Source: Mucilaginibacter auburnensis
GTDB lineage: Bacteria; Bacteroidota; Bacteroidia; Sphingobacteriales; Sphingobacteriaceae
Direction: 5' to 3'
Assembly (NCBI RefSeq): GCF_002797815.1
Contig: NZ_PGFJ01000002.1
Coordinates: 372,001-436,000 of the forward strand
Length of the DNA: 64,000 bases
Position 1 is the stretch's first letter, and the number at the start of each line of letters is the position of its first letter. The notes under the pieces are model-generated. The model searched no databases, was not told the origin of the DNA, and saw only the letters and a list, made by a program, of their open reading frames with translations. This document shows positions 43,937 through 54,300 of this stretch, piece by piece. A program made the position numbers and the translations under genes.

Positions 43937-45244
43937 ATGACTAACGCTTTCGAAATAATTGGCGGTAAGCCTTTAAAGGGAGAAATAACTCCGCAAGGTG
44001 CAAAAAATGAGGCATTGCAAATATTGTCTGCCGTGCTGCTTACCAGCGAGAAAATAACCATAAGCAATATACCTGACATTAAGGACGTAAATAAGCTGAT
44101 TGAACTTTTAGGTGATATGGGTGTGCGTGTTGAACGCCTGAAACCCGACACCTACACGTTTGAGGCTAAAAACATTGATCTTGACTTTTTCCAGTCGCCC
44201 GCCTTTAAGGCGAAAGGTGGCAGCTTACGCGGATCCATTATGATAGTTGGCCCGTTACTGGCTCGTTTTGGCAAGGCTGCAATACCTAAACCCGGCGGCG
44301 ACAAAATTGGAAGAAGAAGGTTAGATACCCACTTTTTAGGTTTTGAAAAACTGGGGGCTAAATTTAATTACAATCCGGAGGACGGCTTTTTCAATGTGGA
44401 TGCTTCTAACCTGCAGGGCACCTATATTTTGTTGGATGAAGCTTCGGTAACAGGCACTGCTAATATAGTTATGGCGGCTGTTTTAGCTAAAGGCACTACT
44501 ACTATTTACAACGCGGCCTGCGAACCTTATCTGCAACAGCTTTGCAAAATGCTTAACCGCATGGGCGCAAAAATTAGCGGTATAGGTTCCAACCTGTTAA
44601 CCATCGAAGGCGTTACAGAACTACACGGAACCGAGCACCGCATGTTGCCGGATATGATCGAGATAGGATCATTCATCGGTTTGGCAGCTATGACAGGCTC
44701 TGAAATTACCATTAAAGATGTTCAGTATAAAGAACTGGGTATAATACCTGATATATTTAAACGCTTAGGTATTAAATTAGAACTGCGTGGTGATGATATC
44801 TTTATTCCTGCACAAGAACACTATGAGATAGAAACGTTTATTGATGGTTCTATCATGACCATTGCCGATGCGCCATGGCCGGGCTTCACCCCCGACCTTT
44901 TGAGCATCGTTCTTGTTGTTGCAATACAAGCCAAAGGGTCCGTATTGATCCACCAGAAAATGTTTGAGAGCCGCTTGTTCTTCGTTGACAAGTTGCTGGA
45001 TATGGGTGCCCAAATCATTCTTTGCGATCCGCACCGCGCCACTGTTATTGGCTTGGATAAGCAGGTACAATTAAGAGGTATTTCCATGACCTCTCCTGAT
45101 ATTCGTGCCGGTGTATCCTTGTTGATAGCCGCACTTTCTGCGCAAGGTAAATCAACTATTTACAACATTGAGCAAATAGAACGCGGTTATCAGCACATTG
45201 ATAAACGTTTGAAAGCTTTAGGAGCGGATATTAAGAGGATATAA
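43937..45244 (+). CDS. murA: UDP-N-acetylglucosamine 1-carboxyvinyltransferase with Asp at the fosfomycin Cys position
   Basis: First committed step of peptidoglycan synthesis: transfers enolpyruvate from phosphoenolpyruvate to UDP-GlcNAc. The 435 residues form an EPSP-synthase-like fold. GAKNEALQIL carries the Lys-Asn pair, SLRGSIMIVGPLLARFG the Arg. Residue 122, in KPGGDKIGRRRLDTH, is Asp (codon at 44300-44302) where the E. coli enzyme has Cys115 that fosfomycin alkylates. This replacement is known to give intrinsic fosfomycin resistance in other bacteria. It follows the DUF4290 gene in the same direction. Confidence 0.96.
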   Translation: MTNAFEIIGGKPLKGEITPQGAKNEALQILSAVLLTSEKITISNIPDIKDVNKLIELLGDMGVRVERLKPDTYTFEAKNIDLDFFQSPAFKAKGGSLRGSIMIVGPLLARFGKAAIPKPGGDKIGRRRLDTHFLGFEKLGAKFNYNPEDGFFNVDASNLQGTYILLDEASVTGTANIVMAAVLAKGTTTIYNAACEPYLQQLCKMLNRMGAKISGIGSNLLTIEGVTELHGTEHRMLPDMIEIGSFIGLAAMTGSEITIKDVQYKELGIIPDIFKRLGIKLELRGDDIFIPAQEHYEIETFIDGSIMTIADAPWPGFTPDLLSIVLVVAIQAKGSVLIHQKMFESRLFFVDKLLDMGAQIILCDPHRATVIGLDKQVQLRGISMTSPDIRAGVSLLIAALSAQGKSTIYNIEQIERGYQHIDKRLKALGADIKRI

Positions 45245-45257
45245 GCAGTTCTCGTAC

Positions 45258-45304
45258 AAAGATAAAGGCGAAAGGTAGAAGGTACTTTTGCCTTTTTATC
45301 TTTT
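45258..45304. terminator. Bidirectional terminator after murA
   Basis: AAAGATAAAGGC pairs with GCCTTTTTATCTTT (one small bulge), with additional inner pairing (GTA/TAC). It lies between convergent genes murA and the HMA-membrane protein gene. Confidence 0.8.
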
Positions 45305-45309
45305 GTTCT

Positions 45310-46041
45310 TTACAAGTAAATTAAAGCAACAGCACTCATTGCAATCATCAAACCATCCTCAATAATGGTTACCGTACTCATGGGCAAGTTGAACACAGCC
45401 CCCAAACAAGCACATTGAATGCTGCGTTTGTTAAGTACTGTTTGCAATACGCCTATTATGCTTACACTCATTACAACCAACGTTACCACATTGGTAATTA
45501 CGGGATAAGTGTTAAGGGCAAATGCCAATCCCAAGCCCAATTCAATAAACGCATACAAATATGCCCATGGTTTGAATTTCCTGGCAATAACATCATACAT
45601 TACATAGGTATCGGCAAAGCCATCCAGGTTAAGCATCTTAAAAAAAGAGAATACTAAAAAGAAGCCTGCCATAAAAACGCGCATGGCTAAATGCCAGTGA
45701 AAACCGCTACCGTGAGCCCCTACAATAATTGCGACAGCGCTTATGTAAGCAAATATCAGCAGGATGGGTTTATAGGTTTGCAGCCATGTTTTGGGTAGCT
45801 CCACTTCCGCTATATAAACAGGCATTTCTTCCTGCATTTCTTCCAGTTGATATTTAGGATAATTTTTTAAAGCATCTTTTAAGGTAGCTGTACTAACATG
45901 GCTGCTCATTGTAATTACAGTCTCGCCAGTTGGCAGGTTAATGCTAACCCCGGTTACGTTTGGCACAGCACCCAATAATTGCTGTACTTTATTTTGACAA
46001 CCCGAACAGGTCATCCCGGTGATTTGATAGGTATGTTTCAT
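45310..46041 (-). CDS. Heavy-metal-associated domain fused to MauE/DoxX-like membrane protein
   Basis: A 243-residue protein. Residues about 1-65 are an HMA domain with the metal-binding Cys pair (TYQITGMTCSGCQNKVQQLL). The rest has four to five membrane helices of the MauE type: AMRVFMAGFFLVFSFFKMLN, AYLYAFIELGLGLAFALNTY, and the C-terminal SIQCACLGAVFNLPMST cysteine motif. MauE-type proteins work with thiol redox. The HMA part suggests copper or related metal handling at the membrane. It lies 79 bases downstream of the HMA-AraC gene on the same strand. Confidence 0.85.
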   Translation of the reverse strand: MKHTYQITGMTCSGCQNKVQQLLGAVPNVTGVSINLPTGETVITMSSHVSTATLKDALKNYPKYQLEEMQEEMPVYIAEVELPKTWLQTYKPILLIFAYISAVAIIVGAHGSGFHWHLAMRVFMAGFFLVFSFFKMLNLDGFADTYVMYDVIARKFKPWAYLYAFIELGLGLAFALNTYPVITNVVTLVVMSVSIIGVLQTVLNKRSIQCACLGAVFNLPMSTVTIIEDGLMIAMSAVALIYL

Positions 46042-46120
46042 AGCTTTTGATTATTTACTACAAAACTACCCTTAACTGTAGCCCCACCTCTTACAACATT
46101 TTCAGCTAATATTATAACAT

Positions 46121-46681
46121 TTACAGGTTGTCAACAAAAATACGCTTGTTCGCTTTTACAGCTTTGAAATGTCCGGGCGTAAAGCCGGTATGTTTTTTAA
46201 ACTGACTGGAAAGATAGGCAGGGCTGCTGTAGCTTAATTTAAAAGCTATCTCTTTAAGACTCAATTCATCATAGGTAAGCAATTCCTTTATCTTTTCTAT
46301 TTTTTGGCTGATAAAAAAATTCTCAATGGTGTTACCTTCTACTTCAGAAAACAAGTTGCTGAGGTACTTATAGTCATAGTTCATCTCCTGTGCAAGGTAT
46401 TCGGATACATTTAACTCAAGTGGACTATCGCTATGATGAACTACATGTATTATAAGGCTCTTTACCTTCTCAATTAAACGACTTCGGCGATCATCTATCA
46501 ACTCAAAACCGAGGTGATGTAACGTTTGATTCAAATGCTCGAGTGCTACATAATCCGGATCCTCACTAATAATTACCTCGCCTAAGCTTATATTTTGTAC
46601 TTGGAAACCAGCATTGGCAACTAGCTTTTCAACTGCTATCACACAACGGCGGCACACCATATTCTTAATGTAGAGTTTCAT
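46121..46681 (-). CDS. AraC-family regulator with HMA-like metal-sensing N-terminus
   Basis: A 186-residue regulator. The N-terminal 70 residues resemble an HMA domain with a Cys-x2-Cys pair (KLYIKNMVCRRCVIAVEKL). The C-terminal 100 residues are the AraC DNA-binding domain: EYLAQEMNYDYKYLSNLFSE, EIAFKLSYSSPAYLSSQF and KKHTGFTPGHFKA. It is probably a metal-responsive regulator of the adjacent HMA-MauE gene. Similar compact HMA-AraC proteins usually sit by copper-resistance genes. No metal ATPase is near here. Confidence 0.87.
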   Translation of the reverse strand: MKLYIKNMVCRRCVIAVEKLVANAGFQVQNISLGEVIISEDPDYVALEHLNQTLHHLGFELIDDRRSRLIEKVKSLIIHVVHHSDSPLELNVSEYLAQEMNYDYKYLSNLFSEVEGNTIENFFISQKIEKIKELLTYDELSLKEIAFKLSYSSPAYLSSQFKKHTGFTPGHFKAVKANKRIFVDNL

Positions 46682-46770
46682 TTAAATTAAAGTTAGGCAA
46701 AACCTTTTACCTTTTAGCTTTCACCTTTTACCTCAATTACATATCTTTATCAAAACCCATTATTTTCTAA

Positions 46771-48306
46771 ATGCCATATCTAAACAGAAGATCAAGCTAC
46801 AACAACTTTATAATGGTTTTTGTATGTGTAAAAGTGGCTCTTAATCTGCTGGCTATATCACGTTTTGGCTTTCACCGCGATGAATTACTCCACCTTGCTT
46901 TGGCTGACCATATGGATTGGGGTTATAAAGAAGTGCCTCCATTTATTGCTTTAGTGGCCAGGATCAACCTCATGCTCTTCGGCGATTCTGTTTTCGGCGC
47001 CAGGATCATTACCACCATCTGCGCAGCTCTAATTGTATGGTTAACCGGCAAATTAACCGTAGAAATGGGCGGTAAAAAGTTCGCTATTGCATTAGCGTGC
47101 TCAGCGGTTATATTTTCGCCTGGTATGACGGCAACCGGTTATCTGTTCCAACCGGTAGTGTTTGACCAGCTTTGGTGGGTACTTATGGTTTGGTTGCTTG
47201 TTAAGTATGTAAACAATGATTCATCACCTAAATACCTGTATTTTATTGGATTGGTTGTGGGCGTAGGTATGCTAACCAAATATACTACAGGCTTTTTTGC
47301 TGGCGCACTTATTGTTTCCCTATTGTTTACTAAACAACGCCGCCTGCTCTACAACCGACACGTTGCCGGAGCAGCCCTTTTAGCGTTTGTTATTTTCCTG
47401 CCCAATTTACTTTGGCAATATCATCACAACTGGCCGGTTTTGAGCCATATGAATGAGCTTAAAAAAACGCAGCTTGACTTTATCAAACCGCTTGATTTCA
47501 CCAAACAACAGCTAATGTCTCACGGCATCGCAGTAGTTATCTGGCTAACCGGATTTTTCTTTTTACTGCTATCATTCAAGTTACGTAAGTTTCAATTCCT
47601 GGCATTTGCTTACATCATTATTTTTTTGTTTTTGATGGAGATGAATGGTAAAAACTACTATATGTTTGGCGCCTACCCCATGTTATTTGCTGCAGGCGGA
47701 TTTGGCTTTGACAGATGGATAAAGTCATCACGCAGCGTGCGTTTTGCCATTTTGGCGGTATTTGTTATTCCTAATCTTATACTTATTCCGGTAGTGTTGC
47801 CGCTATTAACATTTAACAGCACACTGGCTTATTTTAAGTATCTGAATTTAAAAGATATAACTATATGGGAAGATCAAAAACAACATGCTACCACGCAGGA
47901 CTACGCCGATATGCTGGGCTGGGACGAGCTGGCACAAAAGGTTGCTCACGCATACAACAGCTTTAATCCCGAGCAACAAAAACAAACCATTATTTATGCC
48001 ACTAATTATGGTGAAGCCGGCGCGCTGCGACATTTAGGTAAGCAGCATCAATTGCCTCAACCCATTAGCTTGAGCAGCAGTTTTTCATTGTGGGCACCTG
48101 CCAGAATTAACGCCAAATATGTTATTTATGTGGGCGATACCGGCGATGAAGATATGCAGTTTTACAAACCGATGCTGCATAACTATAGGAAGTTAGATAG
48201 TATAACACACACCTACGCGCGCGAAAAAGGAACCGGCATTTTTCTACTGGAACCTAAGCCGGAGTTTTATGAATTTTATCGGCAACAATTAGCAAACAAG
48301 AAATAG
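46771..48306 (+). CDS. Glycosyltransferase family 39 (ArnT/PMT-like) membrane protein
   Basis: A 511-residue protein with about ten membrane helices, of the GT-C fold. SRFGFHRDELLHLALADHMD carries the Asp-Glu catalytic-type motif of the first periplasmic loop, followed by GYKEVPPFIALVARIN. Late helices are followed by a soluble C-terminal domain (LGWDELAQKVAHAYNSFN). It uses a polyprenyl-phosphate sugar to glycosylate lipid or protein in the periplasm. Acceptor unknown. Confidence 0.87.
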   Translation: MPYLNRRSSYNNFIMVFVCVKVALNLLAISRFGFHRDELLHLALADHMDWGYKEVPPFIALVARINLMLFGDSVFGARIITTICAALIVWLTGKLTVEMGGKKFAIALACSAVIFSPGMTATGYLFQPVVFDQLWWVLMVWLLVKYVNNDSSPKYLYFIGLVVGVGMLTKYTTGFFAGALIVSLLFTKQRRLLYNRHVAGAALLAFVIFLPNLLWQYHHNWPVLSHMNELKKTQLDFIKPLDFTKQQLMSHGIAVVIWLTGFFFLLLSFKLRKFQFLAFAYIIIFLFLMEMNGKNYYMFGAYPMLFAAGGFGFDRWIKSSRSVRFAILAVFVIPNLILIPVVLPLLTFNSTLAYFKYLNLKDITIWEDQKQHATTQDYADMLGWDELAQKVAHAYNSFNPEQQKQTIIYATNYGEAGALRHLGKQHQLPQPISLSSSFSLWAPARINAKYVIYVGDTGDEDMQFYKPMLHNYRKLDSITHTYAREKGTGIFLLEPKPEFYEFYRQQLANKK

Positions 48307-48351
48307 TTTTATTTGCTTATTGGTTTTACATTTACGCTTTTAATTTATTAT

Positions 48352-48723
48352 ATGCGCGGACTTAAAACCATTATCTTTCTGATCATATCCAACACCTTTA
48401 TGACCTTTGCCTGGTACGGTCATTTAAAATTTAAAGATTACGATTGGGGCAAAAATCTGGGACTGATCTCCATAATTCTCATAAGTTGGGGACTGGCATT
48501 TTTTGAATACGTTTTTCAGGTACCGGCCAACCGCTTAGGCTTTAAGGGCGATGGCGGCCCCTATAGTCTGGTACAATTAAAAACCATTCAGGAAGCCATT
48601 ACTCTAACCATTTTCATGATATTTTCCATTGTATTTTTCAAAACCGAAAAATTTGCCTGGAACCATCTGGCAGGCTTCGGGTTGATAGTTTTAGCGGTGT
48701 TTGTTATATTTAAGAAGTGGTAG
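48352..48723 (+). CDS. DMT-superfamily small membrane protein (DUF486)
   Basis: A 123-residue protein with four membrane helices: LKTIIFLIISNTFMTFAWYG, LGLISIILISWGLAFFEYVF, QEAITLTIFMIFSIVFF and a final HLAGFGLIVLAVFVIFKK. FEYVFQVPANRLGFKG is the DUF486 signature. The frame is open upstream to a TTG at 48313; ATG at 48352 gives the length typical of the family. Function unknown, a possible small transporter. Confidence 0.87.
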   Translation: MRGLKTIIFLIISNTFMTFAWYGHLKFKDYDWGKNLGLISIILISWGLAFFEYVFQVPANRLGFKGDGGPYSLVQLKTIQEAITLTIFMIFSIVFFKTEKFAWNHLAGFGLIVLAVFVIFKKW

Positions 48724-48752
48724 CGTAATATTTACCACCATTTAACCTTGTC

Positions 48753-49844
48753 ATGAAACGCTTCCTATTCTTATTAATGTTACTGTTAACATCGGGCTAT
48801 GCTGTAAAAGCTCAAATATTTAATAAGAACCATATTTTGGGAGATTGGGTAATTCGAAGTTACACTACTGAAAAGTCCGGCAAAACTGTCAGATATCCAC
48901 CAAGAATTGAAGGCTTGAGCTTTTTCGAAAATCATACCTACCGCATCAAAGATGGATTCTTTAAAAGATCAGGTAATTTAAAAATTTACCTGGGCAGTTC
49001 AAGCCAATTCAAACTAACAGGTCAAAATCTATCCCTATTTAATTTGAGCGATAAGAAGTGGTATAATTTCCAAGTAATAAACTTAGAAGGTAGCTCAATG
49101 CAATTGGTTTATAATGGTATCAAATTTACGTACCGACGGATAGAGCCTTATAGACAACAACCTCTTTTTGAAACAATAGTCCTTACTTCAAGTGGCTGTT
49201 TTGGTGAATGCCCGGCATTTTCTATTAGTATCGACATAAGTGGACGAGTAATTTTCCGGGGTGTGTACAACACTTCAAAGATAGGCTTGTATACGGGCAC
49301 TATTTCCAGAAAAGTTTATAAAGAACTTGAGCTCAACTTCAGCAAATTAAGAATTGATACTATGGGAAAGCTACCGCACCACATAGATGCGATGGCAATG
49401 TCTACTACTTTTATAAAGGATGGAAAAGTATTCAAAACTATATATAACAGCGATCACGATCAATCACGGGAGCTAAGGTGGGCATATATTCCTTTAGAGA
49501 ATTTATATCAACAGATAAAACTAAAAGAAGAAAAAGTGCCAAACCATCTAAAAAACCTTGATCTGAGATTTCACGCCGGCGATAAAGTTATTGATATGAA
49601 ACCTTCAGACGAATTTCTTTTGTTCACTTATCTGTTAAAGGGCAAGCCTGTAAATCATCGCTTCAAAACCAAATTTAGCTTTAGGTCAGAGAATGAATAT
49701 TCAAAAAAGGAGGAAGTACTATACACAGATGGCAGATATTATAAATTTATGGTTAATAATAAACCTTTAATCCTGGACATAGGCTTTAATTTTTATGATG
49801 TAAACTGCACTGGATTAAAATGGATTAGTGACCGATACTTTTAA
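48753..49844 (+). CDS. DUF6438-domain exported protein
   Basis: A 363-residue protein with a signal peptide (1-20, ending GYAVKAQ). It contains a Bacteroidota DUF6438 segment (about 145-250: ETIVLTSSGCFGECPAFSIS, then ISGRVIFRGVYNTSKIGLYT and ELELNFSKLRIDTM). An N-terminal lipocalin-like strand set precedes it (ILGDWVIRSYTTEKSGK). Two Cys at the SSGCFGECPAF site are a family mark. Function unknown. It lies 29 bases after the DUF486 gene. Confidence 0.78.
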   Translation: MKRFLFLLMLLLTSGYAVKAQIFNKNHILGDWVIRSYTTEKSGKTVRYPPRIEGLSFFENHTYRIKDGFFKRSGNLKIYLGSSSQFKLTGQNLSLFNLSDKKWYNFQVINLEGSSMQLVYNGIKFTYRRIEPYRQQPLFETIVLTSSGCFGECPAFSISIDISGRVIFRGVYNTSKIGLYTGTISRKVYKELELNFSKLRIDTMGKLPHHIDAMAMSTTFIKDGKVFKTIYNSDHDQSRELRWAYIPLENLYQQIKLKEEKVPNHLKNLDLRFHAGDKVIDMKPSDEFLLFTYLLKGKPVNHRFKTKFSFRSENEYSKKEEVLYTDGRYYKFMVNNKPLILDIGFNFYDVNCTGLKWISDRYF

Positions 49845-49851
49845 CTTATTC

Positions 49852-51213
49852 CTACCCAGATATAGCATTAATAATATCATACTGCGTAATGATCTCAATC
49901 TTGCCTTGTTCATCTTCCACCAAAACAGCAATATTTTCTTTATTGATCATACCTGAAATTTTATCAATAGAGGCATTCAAATCAACAAACGGGAACGGCG
50001 CTGTGGTTATATTTTTTACCGGTTGAGATTTCAGTGAGGGATTTTCAAGCAAAGCATCCAAAATATCGCTCTCCGTTATTTTACCTATCACCATTCCCTG
50101 CTGTGTAACCGGTATCTGTGAAATATTCAAAGATTTTATAGTGTTAATTGCCTCTAAAACTGTTTTGTCTACATCAATTGTAATGATCTCCGGACTTTCC
50201 TTTTTGCGGATAATATCGCGCGCGGTCAGTTTTTCATCTTTCAGGAACCCACGGTCGCGTAGCCAGTCGTCGTTATACATTTTGCCAAGGTAACGCGTAC
50301 CATGATCAGGGAAAATGATCACCACAACATCACCCTCCTTAAACCGGTCTTTCATCTGCAACAAACCCGCAATTGCCGAGCCTGTTGAGTTTCCTGCGAA
50401 TATACCCTCCTTCCGCGCTATCTCACGCGTCATTAACGCGGCGTCTTTGTCGGTTACCTTTTCAAAGTGATCTATCAGATCAAAATTAACGTTGGCCGGC
50501 AGAAAATCTTCGCCGATCCCTTCGGTAATGTATGGGTAGATCTCGTTCTTATCAAACTCTCCGGTCTCCTTATATTTTTTAAATACAGAACCGTAAGTGT
50601 CAATACCCAATATTTGTAAAGCCGGATTTTTCTCCTTTAAATATTTAGCAATACCCGAAATTGTGCCGCCTGTACCCACTCCTGCAATCAAATGCGTGAT
50701 CTTGCCCTCGGTCTGTTCCCAAATTTCGGGACCGGTTGTTTCATAGTGCGCCTGAGAGTTAGACAAATTATCATACTGATTCGGCTTCCATGAATTGGGC
50801 ACTTCCCTCTCTAACCTCGAAGAAACAGAATAATAAGACCGCGGATCTTCGGGGTCAACATTGGTTGGGCAAACAATTACTTCTGCACCAAAGGCGCGCA
50901 GGGCATCAAACTTCTCTTTTGATTGCTTATCTGTACTGGTGAAAATACATTTATAACCTTTTATAACGGCCGCAATGGCCAAACCCATACCCGTGTTGCC
51001 CGATGTGCCTTCAATAATGGTTCCGCCTGGTTTAAGCTTGCCGCTTTTTTCGGCGTCTTCTATCATTTTAAGCGCCATTCTATCTTTGATAGAGTTACCC
51101 GGATTAGTGGTCTCAATCTTAGCCAAAACCGTTGCAGGTATATCCTTAGCTATTTTATTCAATTTGACTAAAGGCGTGTTGCCTATCGTTTCGAGTATAT
51201 TATTGTACCACAT
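49852..51213 (-). CDS. Cystathionine-beta-synthase-like PLP enzyme with CBS domains
   Basis: A 453-residue enzyme of the fold-type II PLP family. ETTNPGNSIKDRMALKM carries the PLP Lys (Lys43). GTIIEGTSGNTGMGLAIAAV is the cofactor-contact loop, and THLIAGVGTGGTISGIAKYL the phosphate site. The C-terminal 115 residues are two CBS domains (MVIGKITESDILDALLEN and later strands), an allosteric part. It joins serine and homocysteine to cystathionine, or acts as a cysteine-synthase relative; which one cannot be fixed from the sequence. Confidence 0.9.
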   Translation of the reverse strand: MWYNNILETIGNTPLVKLNKIAKDIPATVLAKIETTNPGNSIKDRMALKMIEDAEKSGKLKPGGTIIEGTSGNTGMGLAIAAVIKGYKCIFTSTDKQSKEKFDALRAFGAEVIVCPTNVDPEDPRSYYSVSSRLEREVPNSWKPNQYDNLSNSQAHYETTGPEIWEQTEGKITHLIAGVGTGGTISGIAKYLKEKNPALQILGIDTYGSVFKKYKETGEFDKNEIYPYITEGIGEDFLPANVNFDLIDHFEKVTDKDAALMTREIARKEGIFAGNSTGSAIAGLLQMKDRFKEGDVVVIIFPDHGTRYLGKMYNDDWLRDRGFLKDEKLTARDIIRKKESPEIITIDVDKTVLEAINTIKSLNISQIPVTQQGMVIGKITESDILDALLENPSLKSQPVKNITTAPFPFVDLNASIDKISGMINKENIAVLVEDEQGKIEIITQYDIINAISG

Positions 51214-51345
51214 GGGCTTTATTTATTAAGTAGGCAGACAAACTGTTACTTGCAAACCTAAAGTTAATTTAGGGAAATAGCACATAGCTTCTCGGATGAT
51301 TTTTCTATATTTATTATATAAATAATTACCGGCATACCTAAACCG

Positions 51346-54300
51346 ATGAGAAAAACTTATATTATATTTTCAATCCTACTGTTGTTCTGCTGTTCAATAA
51401 CAATGGCCCAAAAGCCATTAACTAATAGTAGGAGAAGCAGCTTATATACTTACATCTACAAATGCACCAATGCTGAAGTTTTACTAAAGTTTAAATCCGG
51501 TAAAAAGCCGTTTGATGATAAGTGGCTAAAAAACCCTGTTGACTCATTTAAAACCGACCTTCATTGGAACAACACGCTACCGCCGGGCAACTACCTTTTA
51601 GTTTGGGCCAATGAAAATAAACTACAATACAGGTTAGTTGAAAACCACACAGCATGGCCTAAAATTCTGCGCAATAATATTGACACACGTTTTATAATGA
51701 CTGATGCCGCAGGCAAGCAACTCAATATATCCGTAACTATAAATAACAGAGCCCCTAAGTTTGATAAAAAAACCGGCACTTATCGTACGTCAGTCAGGAA
51801 ATCGGCTTTATTACGTGCGGACTACGAAGGTGTGATCAATTATTTTAATATTGATCAGAGTGATGTCGCCCACAACTATCGCGTCGCTCCTTTTACCATG
51901 AATTGGTTTAGAAACAAGTGGTATCGAATAAAACGCCTGTTCACTCGCAAAAACAATAGCTGGCGATACAGGCAACGCTTGCAGGTTATCAATGATTACA
52001 AATCATTCATGGCATTTAATAAACCTTTATACAAACCTCGTGATACTGTAAAATTCAAAGCGTTCATCCTTGGCAAAAATGGAAAACCCATAAGTGAAAA
52101 GAGATTATTGGTGCGGATACAGGATGATGAAAGCGATGATGGCAAAATATTGGGCTACGTTAACAGTTATCGTGATGGTGGATTTGAGCACAGTTTTGTA
52201 TTGACGGATAGTTTGGATCTTGATCTTGATGATGACTACTTTATTTCGTTAGAAGATCCGTCAAGCGCTAAGTTTAACACCGAAAACTATGATGGCGACA
52301 TGGAAGATGATGAATACCTGGCCAAAAATAGAAAGGTATTTGCCGCGGCGAAATTTACTTACGAAGAATATGAGCTTAAATCAACCAACTTCTCCATACG
52401 AACCGATAAAAAAGAACATAGCACTGGCATACCGCTTGCTGTTTATTTGAAGGCTGTTGACGAGAACGATCTACCTGTACAGGATGGAAGAGTTGAATTA
52501 ACGTTAACGCGCAGCAACGTAGCAATTTATAAAGCACCCAACGTTTTTGTTCCGGATACACTTTGGACAAAAAATGTTCAGTTAGAAACCATTGGTGAAA
52601 CAAAGGTGATTATTCCTGATTCCATTTTCCCTAAAGCCAACATCAACTATCGTATAGAAGCAAACTTCCTAAACTCAAACAACGAGAGCCGGAACGAATC
52701 TGCATATATAAACTTCAAGTATGAAAATTACACTATTAACCATGAATTGGTTGCAGACACTATCAGCATAAAAAGCTATGTAAAAGGCAAGCTTGCGCAA
52801 GTACCAGCCAATATCTATGCTGTTGGAGCCAATTCTGATACCATTAGCAAAACTACGCTAAAGCTACCTGCGACATTTGTTGTCAATTCAAATGTTGCCA
52901 ATTATCTGGTGGAAACAGACAGTTTAAAATATACGCTGCAAATGAGCGCTATTCAACCGGAATTAAGCATTTCGGGGTACAGAACGGCCGATTCATTGTT
53001 TGTAAAGATCAGCAATCCGCATAAATTACCCTTTTGGTATTGGATAAGTGACAACCAAAAAATTTATGATTCGGGAAACGATAGCGCGCCTTTTTACAAA
53101 ATAAGGTATCGACGCTCCGGTGCTGTAAGGTTTTCTGCAAGTTACATTTGGGGAGGAGTTACGCAGTACAATTATGCAGATATTGGCTATGCTGATAAAA
53201 TGTTGAATATTGATATCAAACAACCACTCGCTGTATATCCCACCCAACAAATCAACACAGATATAACAGTAACGGATGCCAACGGAAACCCAGTTGCCAA
53301 TACGGATATAACTGCATGGTCATTAACGCGCAAATTTCCAAACTACAATATACCATTTATACCGTATTTGGGTAACATACCAAATGCTGTTAAAGTAAAA
53401 CCATACAGCGAGTTAAGTAACAAAACAGGCTTATTAACCCTACCATTAAACTGGCAACGATGGCGTAATGAACTGAAACTTGATGCTATTGAGTATTATC
53501 GATTTGTGCATCCCTCCAGCATTTACAAAATTGAAGAACCCGCTCCCGACAATTTAACTCAGGTATCGCCATTTGTAGTAAAAAACGGCGAGATCCGCCC
53601 AATTCATATATTATATATTGATGCTGTACCTGTTTATTTTGATCAAGCCCAGCAACTCTCGAGGTATAGTTTCAGGGTAACACCGGGAAGGCATAGCTTT
53701 AAATTCAGAACTATTGATGAAAACATAATAGTTGACACTGTATTTGTAAAAGAGGGCAAAAAACTGATCTTTAGCGTGAACGATACCATAAACAATCAAC
53801 GCATCATCGTTGCCAAAGCGCCATTTGAATTGACTAAATATGAAGCAGATAATATTGATAAATATCTGATCAAAGTTGTGAACAACTTCGGTGCTAAACT
53901 AACAACCATTGAACAGGATAATACACTCCTTTTATTAAACCAAAGCCCGGTTAACAACACCTACAACGGGCAATTATTGGTTGGACCTTTGTTGCCTAAC
54001 ACGGCATTTTTGAATGTTAAAACGCAGCCATGGCGGTCCTTTTTAGTAGAGCCACGTTACTCCTATTTGTTTGAACCTGGGTTACTAAAGCAAAAGAGTA
54101 TTCCAACGCGTTACCCTTTCTCAACCTTTCATTCACCGTTAGATAAAAGTAAACGATTTTGGGAATACACATTAACAAACAAAGAAGTAGATTCCCTGTG
54201 GCAACGTTTTCTGGATATCCGCAGCCAAACAATAACACTTTTTAACAATCCTGTTATATCAGATAAGCTAAGAGGCGATCTGATCATTATGCCTGACGGA

